Positions 9,473 through 17,492 of a stretch of DNA of 64,000 nucleotides are shown piece after piece. A model generated the notes under the pieces. The model searched no databases. It saw only the letters and a list, made by a program, of their open reading frames with translations, and had not been told where the DNA came from. Origin of the DNA: Breoghania corrubedonensis (lineage in GTDB: Bacteria; Pseudomonadota; Alphaproteobacteria; Rhizobiales; Stappiaceae); assembly GCF_003053845.1 (NCBI RefSeq), contig NZ_QAYG01000007.1:62001-126000 (forward strand). The letters run 5' to 3'. The number at the start of each line of letters is the position of its first letter. Position 1 is the first letter of the stretch. Made by a program: the position numbers and the translations under genes.

Positions 9473-10342
9473 ATGAGCCTCAAACGTCGGCTGAGCGAGG
9501 AGAAAATCCTGCTCGCCCCCGGTGTCTACGACGCCCTTACCGGCCTGATCGCCGAGCAGGCGGGTGCCGAGGCGGTCTACCTTTCCGGCGCGTCGATCGC
9601 CTATACCCGCTTCGGCCGCTCCGATATCGGGCTCGTCTCGATGGCGGAAGTCGCGGACACGATTGCGGCCGTGCGCGACCGCATTTCCGTGCCGCTGATC
9701 GTTGATGCGGACAATGGCTTCGGCAACGCGCTCAACGTCCAGCGCACGGTGCGCGTCTTCGAGCGCATGGGCGCCAATGCCCTGCAGCTTGAGGACCAGA
9801 CCTTGCCCAAGCGTTGCGGGCATCTGGACGGCAAGTCGGTGATCCCGACGGCCGAGATGGCCGGCAAGATCCGCGCCGCCGTTGATGCGCGCGCCTCGCA
9901 GGAAACGCTGATCATCGCCCGCACCGATGCCATCGCCGTGGAGGGCTTCGAGGCGGCTCTCGCCCGGGCCGAGGCCTATGTCGAGGCTGGCGCCGACATG
10001 CTGTTCATCGAGGCGCCGCAGTCGATGGGCGAGATCGAGGAGATTCTGAAGCGCTTCAGGGGCCGCGTGCCGCTGATGGCCAACATGGTGGAGGGCGGCA
10101 AGACGCCGATCGTCAACGCCGCCGGCCTCGAAGCCCTCGGCTTCTCCTTCGTGATCTTTCCCGGCGGAATCGTACGCGCACTGGCCGTCACCGCGCGCGA
10201 CTACTACGCCAATCTGGTCGCCAACGGCTCCAACCAGAAATTTCGCGACCGCATGTTCGATTTTGCCGGACTGAACGAGGTCCTCGGCACGGACGACCTG
10301 CTCGTCACCGGCAAGCGCTACGACGGAGAGGGCGCGCAATGA
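9473..10342 (+). CDS. Isocitrate lyase/PEP mutase superfamily C-C lyase (2,3-dimethylmalate or methylisocitrate lyase-like)
   Basis: The 289-residue TIM-barrel enzyme begins LLAPGVYDALTGLIAEQAG. It has the Mg-site strand VDADNGFGN and the active-site loop LEDQTLPKRCGH, with Cys115 in KRCGH. That cysteine marks true lyases of the superfamily and is absent from several mutases and decarboxylases. Lyases of this type split 2-hydroxy diacids to pyruvate or glyoxylate plus an acid. Standing after an aconitase-type hydratase it would cleave the hydrated product, as in the dimethylmalate dehydratase/lyase pair of E. barkeri. Start ATG 9473 follows an AGGAGGC ribosome site, and its end overlaps hyuB by 4 nt. 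Confidence 0.85.
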   Translation: MSLKRRLSEEKILLAPGVYDALTGLIAEQAGAEAVYLSGASIAYTRFGRSDIGLVSMAEVADTIAAVRDRISVPLIVDADNGFGNALNVQRTVRVFERMGANALQLEDQTLPKRCGHLDGKSVIPTAEMAGKIRAAVDARASQETLIIARTDAIAVEGFEAALARAEAYVEAGADMLFIEAPQSMGEIEEILKRFRGRVPLMANMVEGGKTPIVNAAGLEALGFSFVIFPGGIVRALAVTARDYYANLVANGSNQKFRDRMFDFAGLNEVLGTDDLLVTGKRYDGEGAQ

Positions 10343-12075
10343 GTATCGATCCCGTAACGCTGGCCATCCTGAAAGGCCGGCTGGAGCAGATCGCCGACGA
10401 GATGGACGCGACGCTGTTCCGCTCCGCCTTCAACCCGATCATCGCCGAAGCGCACGATGCCTCGCACGGCATCTATGACGCGACGACCGGAGAGACGCTG
10501 GTGCAGGGCAAGTCCGGCCTGCCGATCTTCGTCGGCGTCATGGCCTTCGCCGTCAAGGCCGTCATCGACAAGGCGGCCCGCCAGGGCGGCGTCCACGAGG
10601 GCGACGTCTGGATCTTCAACGATCCTTACGAGGGCGGCACGCATCTGTCCGACTTCCGGTTGGTGAAGCCGGTATTCCGCGATGGCAAGCTCTTCTGCTT
10701 CCTCGCCTCCGTCGGCCACTGGCACGATGTCGGCGGCAACGTTCCGGGCAACTACAACCCGGCCGCCACCGAGTGCTTCCAGGAAGGCATGCTGATCCCG
10801 CCGGTCAAGCTCTATGACCGGGGCGAATTCCGGCAGGACGTGGTCGATATCCTGTCGGCCAATTCCCGCCTGCCGCTGTCGCTCTACGGCGATCTCAACG
10901 GCCAGATCAACGCGCTGAGCCTCGGCGAGAAGCGCATGGCCGATCTTCTCGACGAGTATATGGATGCGACCGTCGCCGAGTGCCTTGTGGAGCTGAAGGC
11001 CCGCGCCGCGCAGATGATGCGGGCGCAGATCGCGAGCCTTCCCGCCGGCACCGTATCGGCCGAGGATTACCTCGACAATGACGGCAATTCCGACGCGCCG
11101 TTGAAGATCGCGCTCGACCTCACCATCGACGGCGAGCGCATGGTGATGGACTTCTCTCGCTCTTCGCCGGCCTGCATGGGACCGGTGAACATTTCCCGCG
11201 CCACCACGATCGCGGCCTGCTACGTCGCGCTGAAGCACGTCTTCGGTGATGTTCCGGCCAATGCCGGCGTTCTGGAGCCGGTCGATTTCGTCATCGACGA
11301 GGCGTCGCTTCTCAGCGTCAAGGCACCCAAGCCGGTGGGCGGCTACACCGAGACGATCATGCGGCTCATCGACGTGATCTTCGAGGCGATCGCGCAGCTC
11401 GCGCCGCAAGACGCGATGGCGCCGGCCTACGGCACCATCAACGCGCTGTCGCTCGCCGGCCACCGTGAGGACGGCCGGCGCTGGGTGATGTTCTCGTTCT
11501 TCGGCGGCGGTCATGGCGCGCACGGGGCCGGCGACGGTCTCAACCACGGCAATGCGCCGATTTCGACCGCCACCATTCCGCCGCTGGAAATTCTGGAAGC
11601 CGCTTATCCGGTGCGCTTCACGCAATGGTCGCTGAGGCCGGATTCCGGCGGCGCCGGGCAGTATCGCGGCGGACTGGGGGCCACCTACGAGATCGAGCTT
11701 CTGGAAAAGCACGCCGACGTGTTCCTGTTCGGCGAGCGCGGCAAGTTCGCGCCTCCGGGCATCCTCGGCGGCGGACCGGGCGCGCGCAACGTCTTCCACT
11801 ACCAGCAGAACGATGGCGAACACGTCCCGCCGATGGTCTCGAAAATCGTCGGGATTGGCATCGATCGCGGCCAACGGGTGCGCCTCGACAGCCCCGGCGG
11901 CGGCGGCTACGGCGATGCCCATGATAGGGACCCGCAAGCCGTGGCCCGCGATGTCCGTCTCGGCTTCGTCTCGCGCGACCGGGCTGAAGCCGACTATGCC
12001 GTCGTGCTGAAGGCCGACGGCTCGGTCGATCAGACCGCAACCCAATCCCTGCGTACCCAGGAGGCTGCCCAATGA
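10339..12075 (+). CDS. hyuB: Hydantoinase B/oxoprolinase family subunit (first pair)
   Basis: The 578-residue HyuB/HydB-type protein begins DPVTLAILKGRLEQIADEMDATLFRSAFNPII and contains the family landmarks IFNDPYEGGTHLSDF, SVGHWHDVGGNVPG and LRPDSGGAGQYRGGLG. With HyuA it makes an ATP-dependent enzyme that opens cyclic amides (N-methylhydantoin, 5-oxoproline, caprolactam), or in related carboxylases adds CO2 to ketones. The gene is coupled on both sides by 4-nt overlaps, to the C-C lyase and to hyuA. The ring substrate is not predictable from sequence. Confidence 0.9.
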   Translation: MSIDPVTLAILKGRLEQIADEMDATLFRSAFNPIIAEAHDASHGIYDATTGETLVQGKSGLPIFVGVMAFAVKAVIDKAARQGGVHEGDVWIFNDPYEGGTHLSDFRLVKPVFRDGKLFCFLASVGHWHDVGGNVPGNYNPAATECFQEGMLIPPVKLYDRGEFRQDVVDILSANSRLPLSLYGDLNGQINALSLGEKRMADLLDEYMDATVAECLVELKARAAQMMRAQIASLPAGTVSAEDYLDNDGNSDAPLKIALDLTIDGERMVMDFSRSSPACMGPVNISRATTIAACYVALKHVFGDVPANAGVLEPVDFVIDEASLLSVKAPKPVGGYTETIMRLIDVIFEAIAQLAPQDAMAPAYGTINALSLAGHREDGRRWVMFSFFGGGHGAHGAGDGLNHGNAPISTATIPPLEILEAAYPVRFTQWSLRPDSGGAGQYRGGLGATYEIELLEKHADVFLFGERGKFAPPGILGGGPGARNVFHYQQNDGEHVPPMVSKIVGIGIDRGQRVRLDSPGGGGYGDAHDRDPQAVARDVRLGFVSRDRAEADYAVVLKADGSVDQTATQSLRTQEAAQ

Positions 12076-14120
12076 GCGGTCCCTCATATGTGATCGGCGT
12101 CGATGTCGGCGGCACCTTCACCGATGTTTTCATTCTGGACGAGACCACCGGCGAGGTCGTGATCACCAAGATCCCGTCGACGCGCGGCGACCAGTCCAAG
12201 GGCTTCGTGGAAGGCATCGGCCGAAAGGTCGACGATTTCTCCGCGATCTCCACCGTCGTGCACGGCACCACGGTCGGCACCAACGCGCTTCTTGAGCGCA
12301 AAGGGGCCCGCACCGGCATCATCACCACGGAAGGCTTCCGCGACGTTCTGGAAATGCGCCGTCGCGACCGGCCGACGACGTGGGGCCTCAAGGGCGCGTT
12401 CACGCCGGTGGTGGAACGCCCCGACCGGGTCGAGGTGTCGGAACGCGTCCTCGCCGACGGCTCGGTGCTGCAGGTCGTGGACGAGGAGCAGGTGAAGGCG
12501 CAGGCGAAGGCGCTGGCCGACGCAGGCTGCGAGGCGGTCTGCGTGTTCTTCATCAACGGCTACGCCAACAACGACAACGAGCGCCGCGCGGTCGAGGCTG
12601 TGCGCTCGGTCTGGCCGAATGCCTACGTCACCGCCGCAACCGAGATCCTGCCGGAGATCCGCGAGTTCGAGCGGCTGTCGACGGCGACGCTCAACGCCTA
12701 TCTGCAACCGGTCGTCTCCTCCTATCTCGACCGGCTGGAAAAGGGTCTCGCGGCTGAGGGCTTTGCCGGCGACATCCTGATCGTGCAGTCGAACGGCGGC
12801 GTCATGTCGGTGGAGACGGCGAAGGAATATCCGGTGCGCACCGCGCTTTCGGGCCCGGCCGCTGGCGTCATCGCCGCGACCGCCATCGCCAAGGCGGCGG
12901 GTTTTGACAATATCATCACGTGCGACATGGGCGGCACGTCCTTCGACGTCTCGCTGATCGCGGCCGGCGAGGCGGCGCTTGCCGCCCAGACCTCGATCGA
13001 GTTCGGCATGGTCGTGCGCACGCCGATGATCGAGATCACCACGATCGGCGCGGGTGGCGGGTCCATCGCCTCGGTCGACAAGTCGGGGCTGTTGCAGGTG
13101 GGGCCGGAATCGGCCGGTTCCGATCCCGGACCGGTGTGTTACGGGCTCGGCAACGACCGCCCGACGGTGACGGACGCCAATGTCGTGCTCGGCCGCATCA
13201 ACCCCGACCGGCCCATCGGCGGCAAGCTTGCGCGGCTCGATATCGATGCCTCCCGCAAGGCCATCGAGACGCACATCGCCCGTCCGCTCGGCCTCGGCAT
13301 CGAGGAGGCGGCGGAAGCGATCCTGAAGCTCGCCAACGCCAAGATGGCCGGCGCCATCCGCCTTGTCTCCATCGAGAAGGGGCATGATCCGGCGAAATTC
13401 TCCGCCATGCCGTTTGGCGGCGGCGGGTCGCTCCATACCGGTGCGCTCATCAAGGAAGTGGGGCTCTCCTCCGCACTCGTGCCGCGGTTCCCGGGTGTCA
13501 CCTCGGCGCTTGGCTGTGTCGTCGCCGACATGCGCCACGACAAGGTGCAGACGGTCAACCGTACGCTGGATGAGATCGACGCAGAAGCGCTCGGCCGCGA
13601 GATGAAGGCGGTGGCGGACGAAACCGAGACGCTGCTTCGGAGCGCCGGCATCGCGTTTTCGGCCATCGACCGGGTCTACGAGTTCGACATGCTCTATGTC
13701 GGCCAGACGCACACCGTTTCGGTCGCTCTGGACATGCCGGCCGGGGGGCTTACCCGTGAGGCGATCCGTGACGCCTTCGAGGCGGCCTACCGCGAGGCCT
13801 ACGGCCGGCTTCTCGACGGCATCCCGATGCGGGTGATGAACTACCGCATCGCCGTCATCGGGCGCCGCCCGCAACTCGACATGGGCGTCTTCGCGCCTGT
13901 CGACGGCAAACCGGCGCAAGCTTGCCGGATCGGCACGCGGCAGGTCTATGTCGACGGCGCTTTCCATGAGGCCGGCGTCTACGAGCGGCTTCAGCTGGAA
14001 GTCGGCGCGACCATCGAGGGTCCGGCGCTCTTGGAACAGGCGGATACCACGATCTTTGTCGATCCCGGGCTTGTCGCGACGGTGGACCCGTTCGGCAACC
14101 TGGTGATCAAGGCGGAGTGA
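12072..14120 (+). CDS. hyuA: Hydantoinase A/oxoprolinase family ATPase subunit (first pair)
   Basis: The 682-residue HyuA protein has the actin-like ATPase phosphate loop VIGVDVGGTFTDVFILD at the N terminus, TTVGTNALLERKGARTG, the core CDMGGTSFDVSLI and the IGAGGGSIA segment. It phosphorylates or activates the ring carbonyl at the expense of ATP, with HyuB supplying the rest of the site. It is the last tightly coupled gene of the run. The 193-bp interval after it holds a palindromic repeat, which may attenuate transcription into the two genes downstream. Confidence 0.9.
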   Translation: MSGPSYVIGVDVGGTFTDVFILDETTGEVVITKIPSTRGDQSKGFVEGIGRKVDDFSAISTVVHGTTVGTNALLERKGARTGIITTEGFRDVLEMRRRDRPTTWGLKGAFTPVVERPDRVEVSERVLADGSVLQVVDEEQVKAQAKALADAGCEAVCVFFINGYANNDNERRAVEAVRSVWPNAYVTAATEILPEIREFERLSTATLNAYLQPVVSSYLDRLEKGLAAEGFAGDILIVQSNGGVMSVETAKEYPVRTALSGPAAGVIAATAIAKAAGFDNIITCDMGGTSFDVSLIAAGEAALAAQTSIEFGMVVRTPMIEITTIGAGGGSIASVDKSGLLQVGPESAGSDPGPVCYGLGNDRPTVTDANVVLGRINPDRPIGGKLARLDIDASRKAIETHIARPLGLGIEEAAEAILKLANAKMAGAIRLVSIEKGHDPAKFSAMPFGGGGSLHTGALIKEVGLSSALVPRFPGVTSALGCVVADMRHDKVQTVNRTLDEIDAEALGREMKAVADETETLLRSAGIAFSAIDRVYEFDMLYVGQTHTVSVALDMPAGGLTREAIRDAFEAAYREAYGRLLDGIPMRVMNYRIAVIGRRPQLDMGVFAPVDGKPAQACRIGTRQVYVDGAFHEAGVYERLQLEVGATIEGPALLEQADTTIFVDPGLVATVDPFGNLVIKAE

Positions 14121-14140
14121 CACCGTGAATGTTGATCTTG

Positions 14141-14280
14141 CACCCTTCTCCCCCCTTGTGGGGGAGATGTCGGCGTCAGCCGACAGAGGGGGGTAAGGCG
14201 GCAGGTTCGGAACAAGCGGCTTTACCCCCCTCTGTCACGCGATGCGTGACATCTCCCCCGCAAGGGGGGAGAGGGGAGCG
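14141..14280. repeat. RIME2-like double-hairpin intergenic element, copy 1
   Basis: Two inverted half-elements (CCCCCTTG.GGGGGAGATGTC...GACAGAGGGGGGTA) face each other around the spacer with GGCAGGTTCGGAACAAGCGG. The tips are TGTCGGC-gtca-GCCGACA on the left and TGTCACGC-gat-GCGTGACA on the right. Two more copies lie at 36229 and 41216 in the opposite orientation. It interrupts an otherwise continuous gene run between hyuA and the isochorismatase-fold gene. Confidence 0.9.
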
Positions 14281-14313
14281 AGCCCGCGTCCACGGAAACA
14301 AGGCACGCTTTTC

Positions 14314-14928
14314 ATGTCCCTCGAAAATCTCGATCCTTCCCGCACCGGCCTCGTCATCGTCGATCTGCAGAACGACTTCGTCCATCCCGACGGCGCCTAT
14401 GCGCGCGGCGGGGCGACGTCGGACATGATCGCGGCGCTGCCGGCGCGCGTGAAACCGGTGGCGGACGCCCTTCGCGCAAAAGGCGGATGGGTCATCTCCA
14501 CCCAGTTCACGTTGGTGCCGGGCAAGGCCGGCGAGCCCTTCATCTCCCCGCACCTGAAGGAACTGCGACCCTTCCTCAGGAAAAACGACTTCTGCCCCGG
14601 TCAATGGGGGCACCAGCTTCTCGATGACCTCCAGCCGGCCGACCTCACCGTAGAGAAGGTCGCCTATTCCGCCTTCTACATGTCGCGGCTGGAATGGGTC
14701 TTGAAGAAGGCCGGCATCGACACGCTCATCTTCTCAGGCATCGTCACCAATGGCGGCGTCGCCTCCACGCTGCGCGATGCGCATGTGCGTGACTTTGCAA
14801 CAGCGATCCTCACCGATGGCTGCGGCGCCTTCAAGCAGGCGACGCACGACGCGGCAATCGCCGATCTTTCCACCATCGCCACGCCGATGACCTGCGCCGA
14901 GGCAGTGGCGTTCATCGAGGCGCTCTGA
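14314..14928 (+). CDS. Isochorismatase-fold hydrolase homologue lacking the catalytic cysteine
   Basis: The 204-residue protein has the isochorismatase-like fold: IVDLQNDF (Asp17) near the start and VEKVAYSAF (Lys115), two members of the usual Asp-Lys-Cys triad. The third position, normally TN-x-CVEST, reads TNGGVAST, so Cys148 is replaced by glycine. Amidases and nicotinamidases of the family need that cysteine, whereas true isochorismatases also have glycine there. This enzyme is therefore not an ordinary cysteine amidase. Start ATG 14314 was chosen because the upstream frame runs into the repeat. It sits one base before the flavoprotein gene and probably acts in the same pathway. Confidence 0.82.
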   Translation: MSLENLDPSRTGLVIVDLQNDFVHPDGAYARGGATSDMIAALPARVKPVADALRAKGGWVISTQFTLVPGKAGEPFISPHLKELRPFLRKNDFCPGQWGHQLLDDLQPADLTVEKVAYSAFYMSRLEWVLKKAGIDTLIFSGIVTNGGVASTLRDAHVRDFATAILTDGCGAFKQATHDAAIADLSTIATPMTCAEAVAFIEAL

Positions 14929-14929
14929 C

Positions 14930-16336
14930 ATGAGCCCGCGCGTTTCCCGCGAAGCGCCGCCGCGGCTCGATGTCGAAACCGACGTTCTGGTCATCGGGGC
15001 GGGCGCCTGCGGTCTCGTCGCGGCGCTTAAGGCGCGTGATGCGGGCGCGGAGGCGATCGTCGTCGAGCGCGATGCCTCGCCCACCGGGTCCACCTCCATG
15101 TCGTCCGGCTTCGTGCCTGCGCCCGCCACCCGCTTTCAGCGCGCCATCGGTGTTGCCGACGACACGCCGGAGCGCTTTGCCGCCGATATCATGGCGAAAT
15201 CCAAGGGCAAGTCGGAGCCGGCGCTCGCAAGGCTTGCGGCGAAAACCATCGGCCCCGCGCTCGAATGGCTCAGCCGTGCGCACGGGCTCGAATGGCTCGT
15301 GCTCGATGACTTCCTCTATCCCGGTCACAGCCGCCATCGCATGCACGCGGTGCCGGAAAAGACCGGGGAGGCGCTGCTCGCCCGCCTGATCGCCGCAGCG
15401 GAGGCCGCCGATATTCCCATCGTGACGGAGGCCCGCGCCACCACGCTCTTTGCCAATGAGGGAAACCGCATCGAGGCGGTTGAGGTCACGCGGCCGGACG
15501 GGGCGAGCGAAATCATCGGCTGCGGTGCGCTGGTGCTCGCCTGCAACGGCTTCGGCGGCAACCGGGAGCTTGTCGCCAAGTTCATCCCGGAAATCGCCGA
15601 CGGCCTTTACTACGGCCACGAAGGCAACGAGGGCGATGCGGTGCTGTGGGGCGAGCAGATCGGCGCGGAGCTTCGGCATCTGTCAGGCTATCAGGGCCAC
15701 GGGTCGCTCGCCCATCCGCACGGAATTCTCATCTCCTGGGCGCTGATGATGGAGGGCGGCTTTCAGGTGAATACGCAAGGCCAGCGCTTTTCCAACGAGC
15801 ACGGCGGCTATTCGGAACAGGCGGTCAACGTGCTGGCCCAGCCCGGCGGCATCGCCTGGAACGTCTACGACGACCGCCTGCATCGGTTCGCGCAAGGGTT
15901 CCCCGACTACTGCGATGCGCTCGATGTCGGCGCCATCCGGGAAGGCGAAAGCGTGGCGGGCCTTGCCGCCGTCATAGGCCTGCCGGCGGATGCGCTTGCC
16001 GAGACCTTCGCAGAGGTCGCGCGTTGCCAGCGTGGCGAGACGGCGGATCCGTTCGGCCGCGATTTCACCGGCAAGCCGGCGCTTGCCGCGCCCTTTTATG
16101 CGGTCAAGGTCACCGGCGCACTGTTTCACACCCAGGGCGGTCTGATGATCAATGATGATGCCCGCGTGCTCGACACCGAAGGCCACGCATTCGCGAACCT
16201 CCATGCGGGCGGCGGGGCCGCCTGCGGCGTGTCGGGGCCCGAGGTTTCGGGCTATCTGTCGGGCAACGGTCTTCTGACGGCGATCGCCTTCGGCTATCTC
16301 GCCGGCAGTTCGGCGGCGGCGAGGAAGGCGCCGTAG
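14930..16336 (+). CDS. FAD-dependent dehydrogenase/reductase of the fumarate reductase flavoprotein family
   Basis: The 468-residue protein has an N-terminal dinucleotide fold (DVLVIGAGACGLVAALKARDAGAEAIVVERD) and the C-terminal FAD segment LHAGGGAACGVSGP followed by GNGLLTAIAFGYLAG. Both are diagnostic of the fumarate reductase/succinate dehydrogenase flavoprotein superfamily, which includes tricarballylate dehydrogenase, urocanate reductase and 3-ketosteroid dehydrogenases. No signal peptide or haem motif is present, so it is a soluble cytoplasmic form. In this operon it could saturate or desaturate a dicarboxylate or ring C=C bond. It overlaps the convergent lipoate-ligase-like gene by 43 bp. 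Confidence 0.85.
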   Translation: MSPRVSREAPPRLDVETDVLVIGAGACGLVAALKARDAGAEAIVVERDASPTGSTSMSSGFVPAPATRFQRAIGVADDTPERFAADIMAKSKGKSEPALARLAAKTIGPALEWLSRAHGLEWLVLDDFLYPGHSRHRMHAVPEKTGEALLARLIAAAEAADIPIVTEARATTLFANEGNRIEAVEVTRPDGASEIIGCGALVLACNGFGGNRELVAKFIPEIADGLYYGHEGNEGDAVLWGEQIGAELRHLSGYQGHGSLAHPHGILISWALMMEGGFQVNTQGQRFSNEHGGYSEQAVNVLAQPGGIAWNVYDDRLHRFAQGFPDYCDALDVGAIREGESVAGLAAVIGLPADALAETFAEVARCQRGETADPFGRDFTGKPALAAPFYAVKVTGALFHTQGGLMINDDARVLDTEGHAFANLHAGGGAACGVSGPEVSGYLSGNGLLTAIAFGYLAGSSAAARKAP

Positions 16337-17007
16337 ATCGCTTCCATGCTTGCGCGCGTCAGGTCATGGAGTGCGAGGCCGGCCGCTGGGTCGCAACGCT
16401 GGCTGGAGCCGGTTAGCGCGTTGAACAGGTTGACGGCCACCGCGGCGTCATTCGGATCTTCGTCGATGAGGATCGAGGCATCCGCGACAACCGCGCCGTT
16501 GACTGACCCGGCCTGCGACAGCCCGGCGATCTTCTGATCGCCCACGGCGACATCGAAGCGGCCGGGGCAGAAGGCGCGTCCCACCTCGCGGATCTCGCTC
16601 GGCACACCGAGGTTCACCAGCGCCAGCTGGATGAGATTCGCCAGTCGCCAATGGAGGGCATCGAAGGAGAGGCCCGGCGTATCGCGCGGTGTCAGCAGCG
16701 AGATCTGCAAGGTCCCCGGCTCGACGGGGAAGGCGCCGCCACCGCTTTTCCTGACCACGATTGGCCAGCCGTCGTGCCCCAACCGCTTGCGGGCCGCGGC
16801 AAAGCCGGGCAGACGGGTTTGCGCGTCCGTGACTGTCAGCGCCCTGGCAGCACGCCAGAAAACGACTGATGGCGGTCTTCGGCCCGCCGCCACTTCGCCT
16901 GCCAGATGTTCGATATCGCCAAACCGACCGGCGGCTTCGCCGGGTTCGAACAGGGTGAGAACCGCACCATGTGTTGCGGGAGCGGGTTCGGCGATCAGAT
17001 GGTCCAT
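16294..17007 (-). CDS. Lipoate/biotin-protein ligase-like protein
   Basis: The 237-residue protein fits the LplA/BPL ligase fold. RKSGGGAF stands where lipoate ligases have R-x-x-GGG, and the lysine-containing segment GRFDVAVGDQKIAGLSQ corresponds to the conserved GxKIxG-x-xQ motif that contacts lipoyl- or octanoyl-AMP. It is shorter than bacterial LplA (about 330 residues) because the C-terminal accessory domain is missing. It may transfer octanoate or lipoate or be a divergent paralogue. It is convergent with, and overlaps, the flavoprotein gene, so it is unlikely to belong to that operon. Confidence 0.78.
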   Translation of the reverse strand: MDHLIAEPAPATHGAVLTLFEPGEAAGRFGDIEHLAGEVAAGRRPPSVVFWRAARALTVTDAQTRLPGFAAARKRLGHDGWPIVVRKSGGGAFPVEPGTLQISLLTPRDTPGLSFDALHWRLANLIQLALVNLGVPSEIREVGRAFCPGRFDVAVGDQKIAGLSQAGSVNGAVVADASILIDEDPNDAAVAVNLFNALTGSSQRCDPAAGLALHDLTRASMEAIYGAFLAAAELPAR

Positions 17008-17492
17008 TGTTCGATGCCGGCAGGGCCGGTCTCTTCGCTATTGATGAAATCGCGTCCGGCCGCAGGCAAGGGCCAGCGGGCCGCGTCGCAAGGGGCGGTT
17101 GCCATATTCAGGGGATACCAGATTCGTCCGCCGGGAGACGGCGTGCGGCAATTGGGATGTGGATTGCGGGCGCGGAGGAGGCTGCACGCGAGCACTCCCG
17201 CCGGTTCTTCGTGGTGGATAAATTATCGGCGATGGCCCGACCCTTCCGGGTCGCATCATGATGCGAGAGAAACGCCCGGTGGCGGTCTCGCTTTGAAAAA
17301 GTGGGCCTCCACGGCCAGCGGGACAGTATTTCTTCGGTTACATCTGGAAATATTCTGATAGCTGTTAACGCGTTCGGTGCGATCATGGTCATCGCGCCTG
17401 CGGGACGGGGCATTCGTCGGTCTGCTCACGTTCGGTCCGCAGGTTTTCCGGGGCTGGCGCATGCCGCGTTGATGGAATTACGGTCTGTCGGG
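17008..17492. other. Non-coding interval before the type I secretion genes
   Basis: This 485-bp spacer separates divergent genes and should hold both promoters. Several short open frames cross it but none has a ribosome site or a recognisable product. I see no clear operator or structured RNA. Confidence 0.5.

Noticed and set aside
12084-14123. A 679-codon minus-strand open frame
   Set aside because: It mirrors hyuA exactly and is composed of Arg/His/Asp-rich sequence without any domain.
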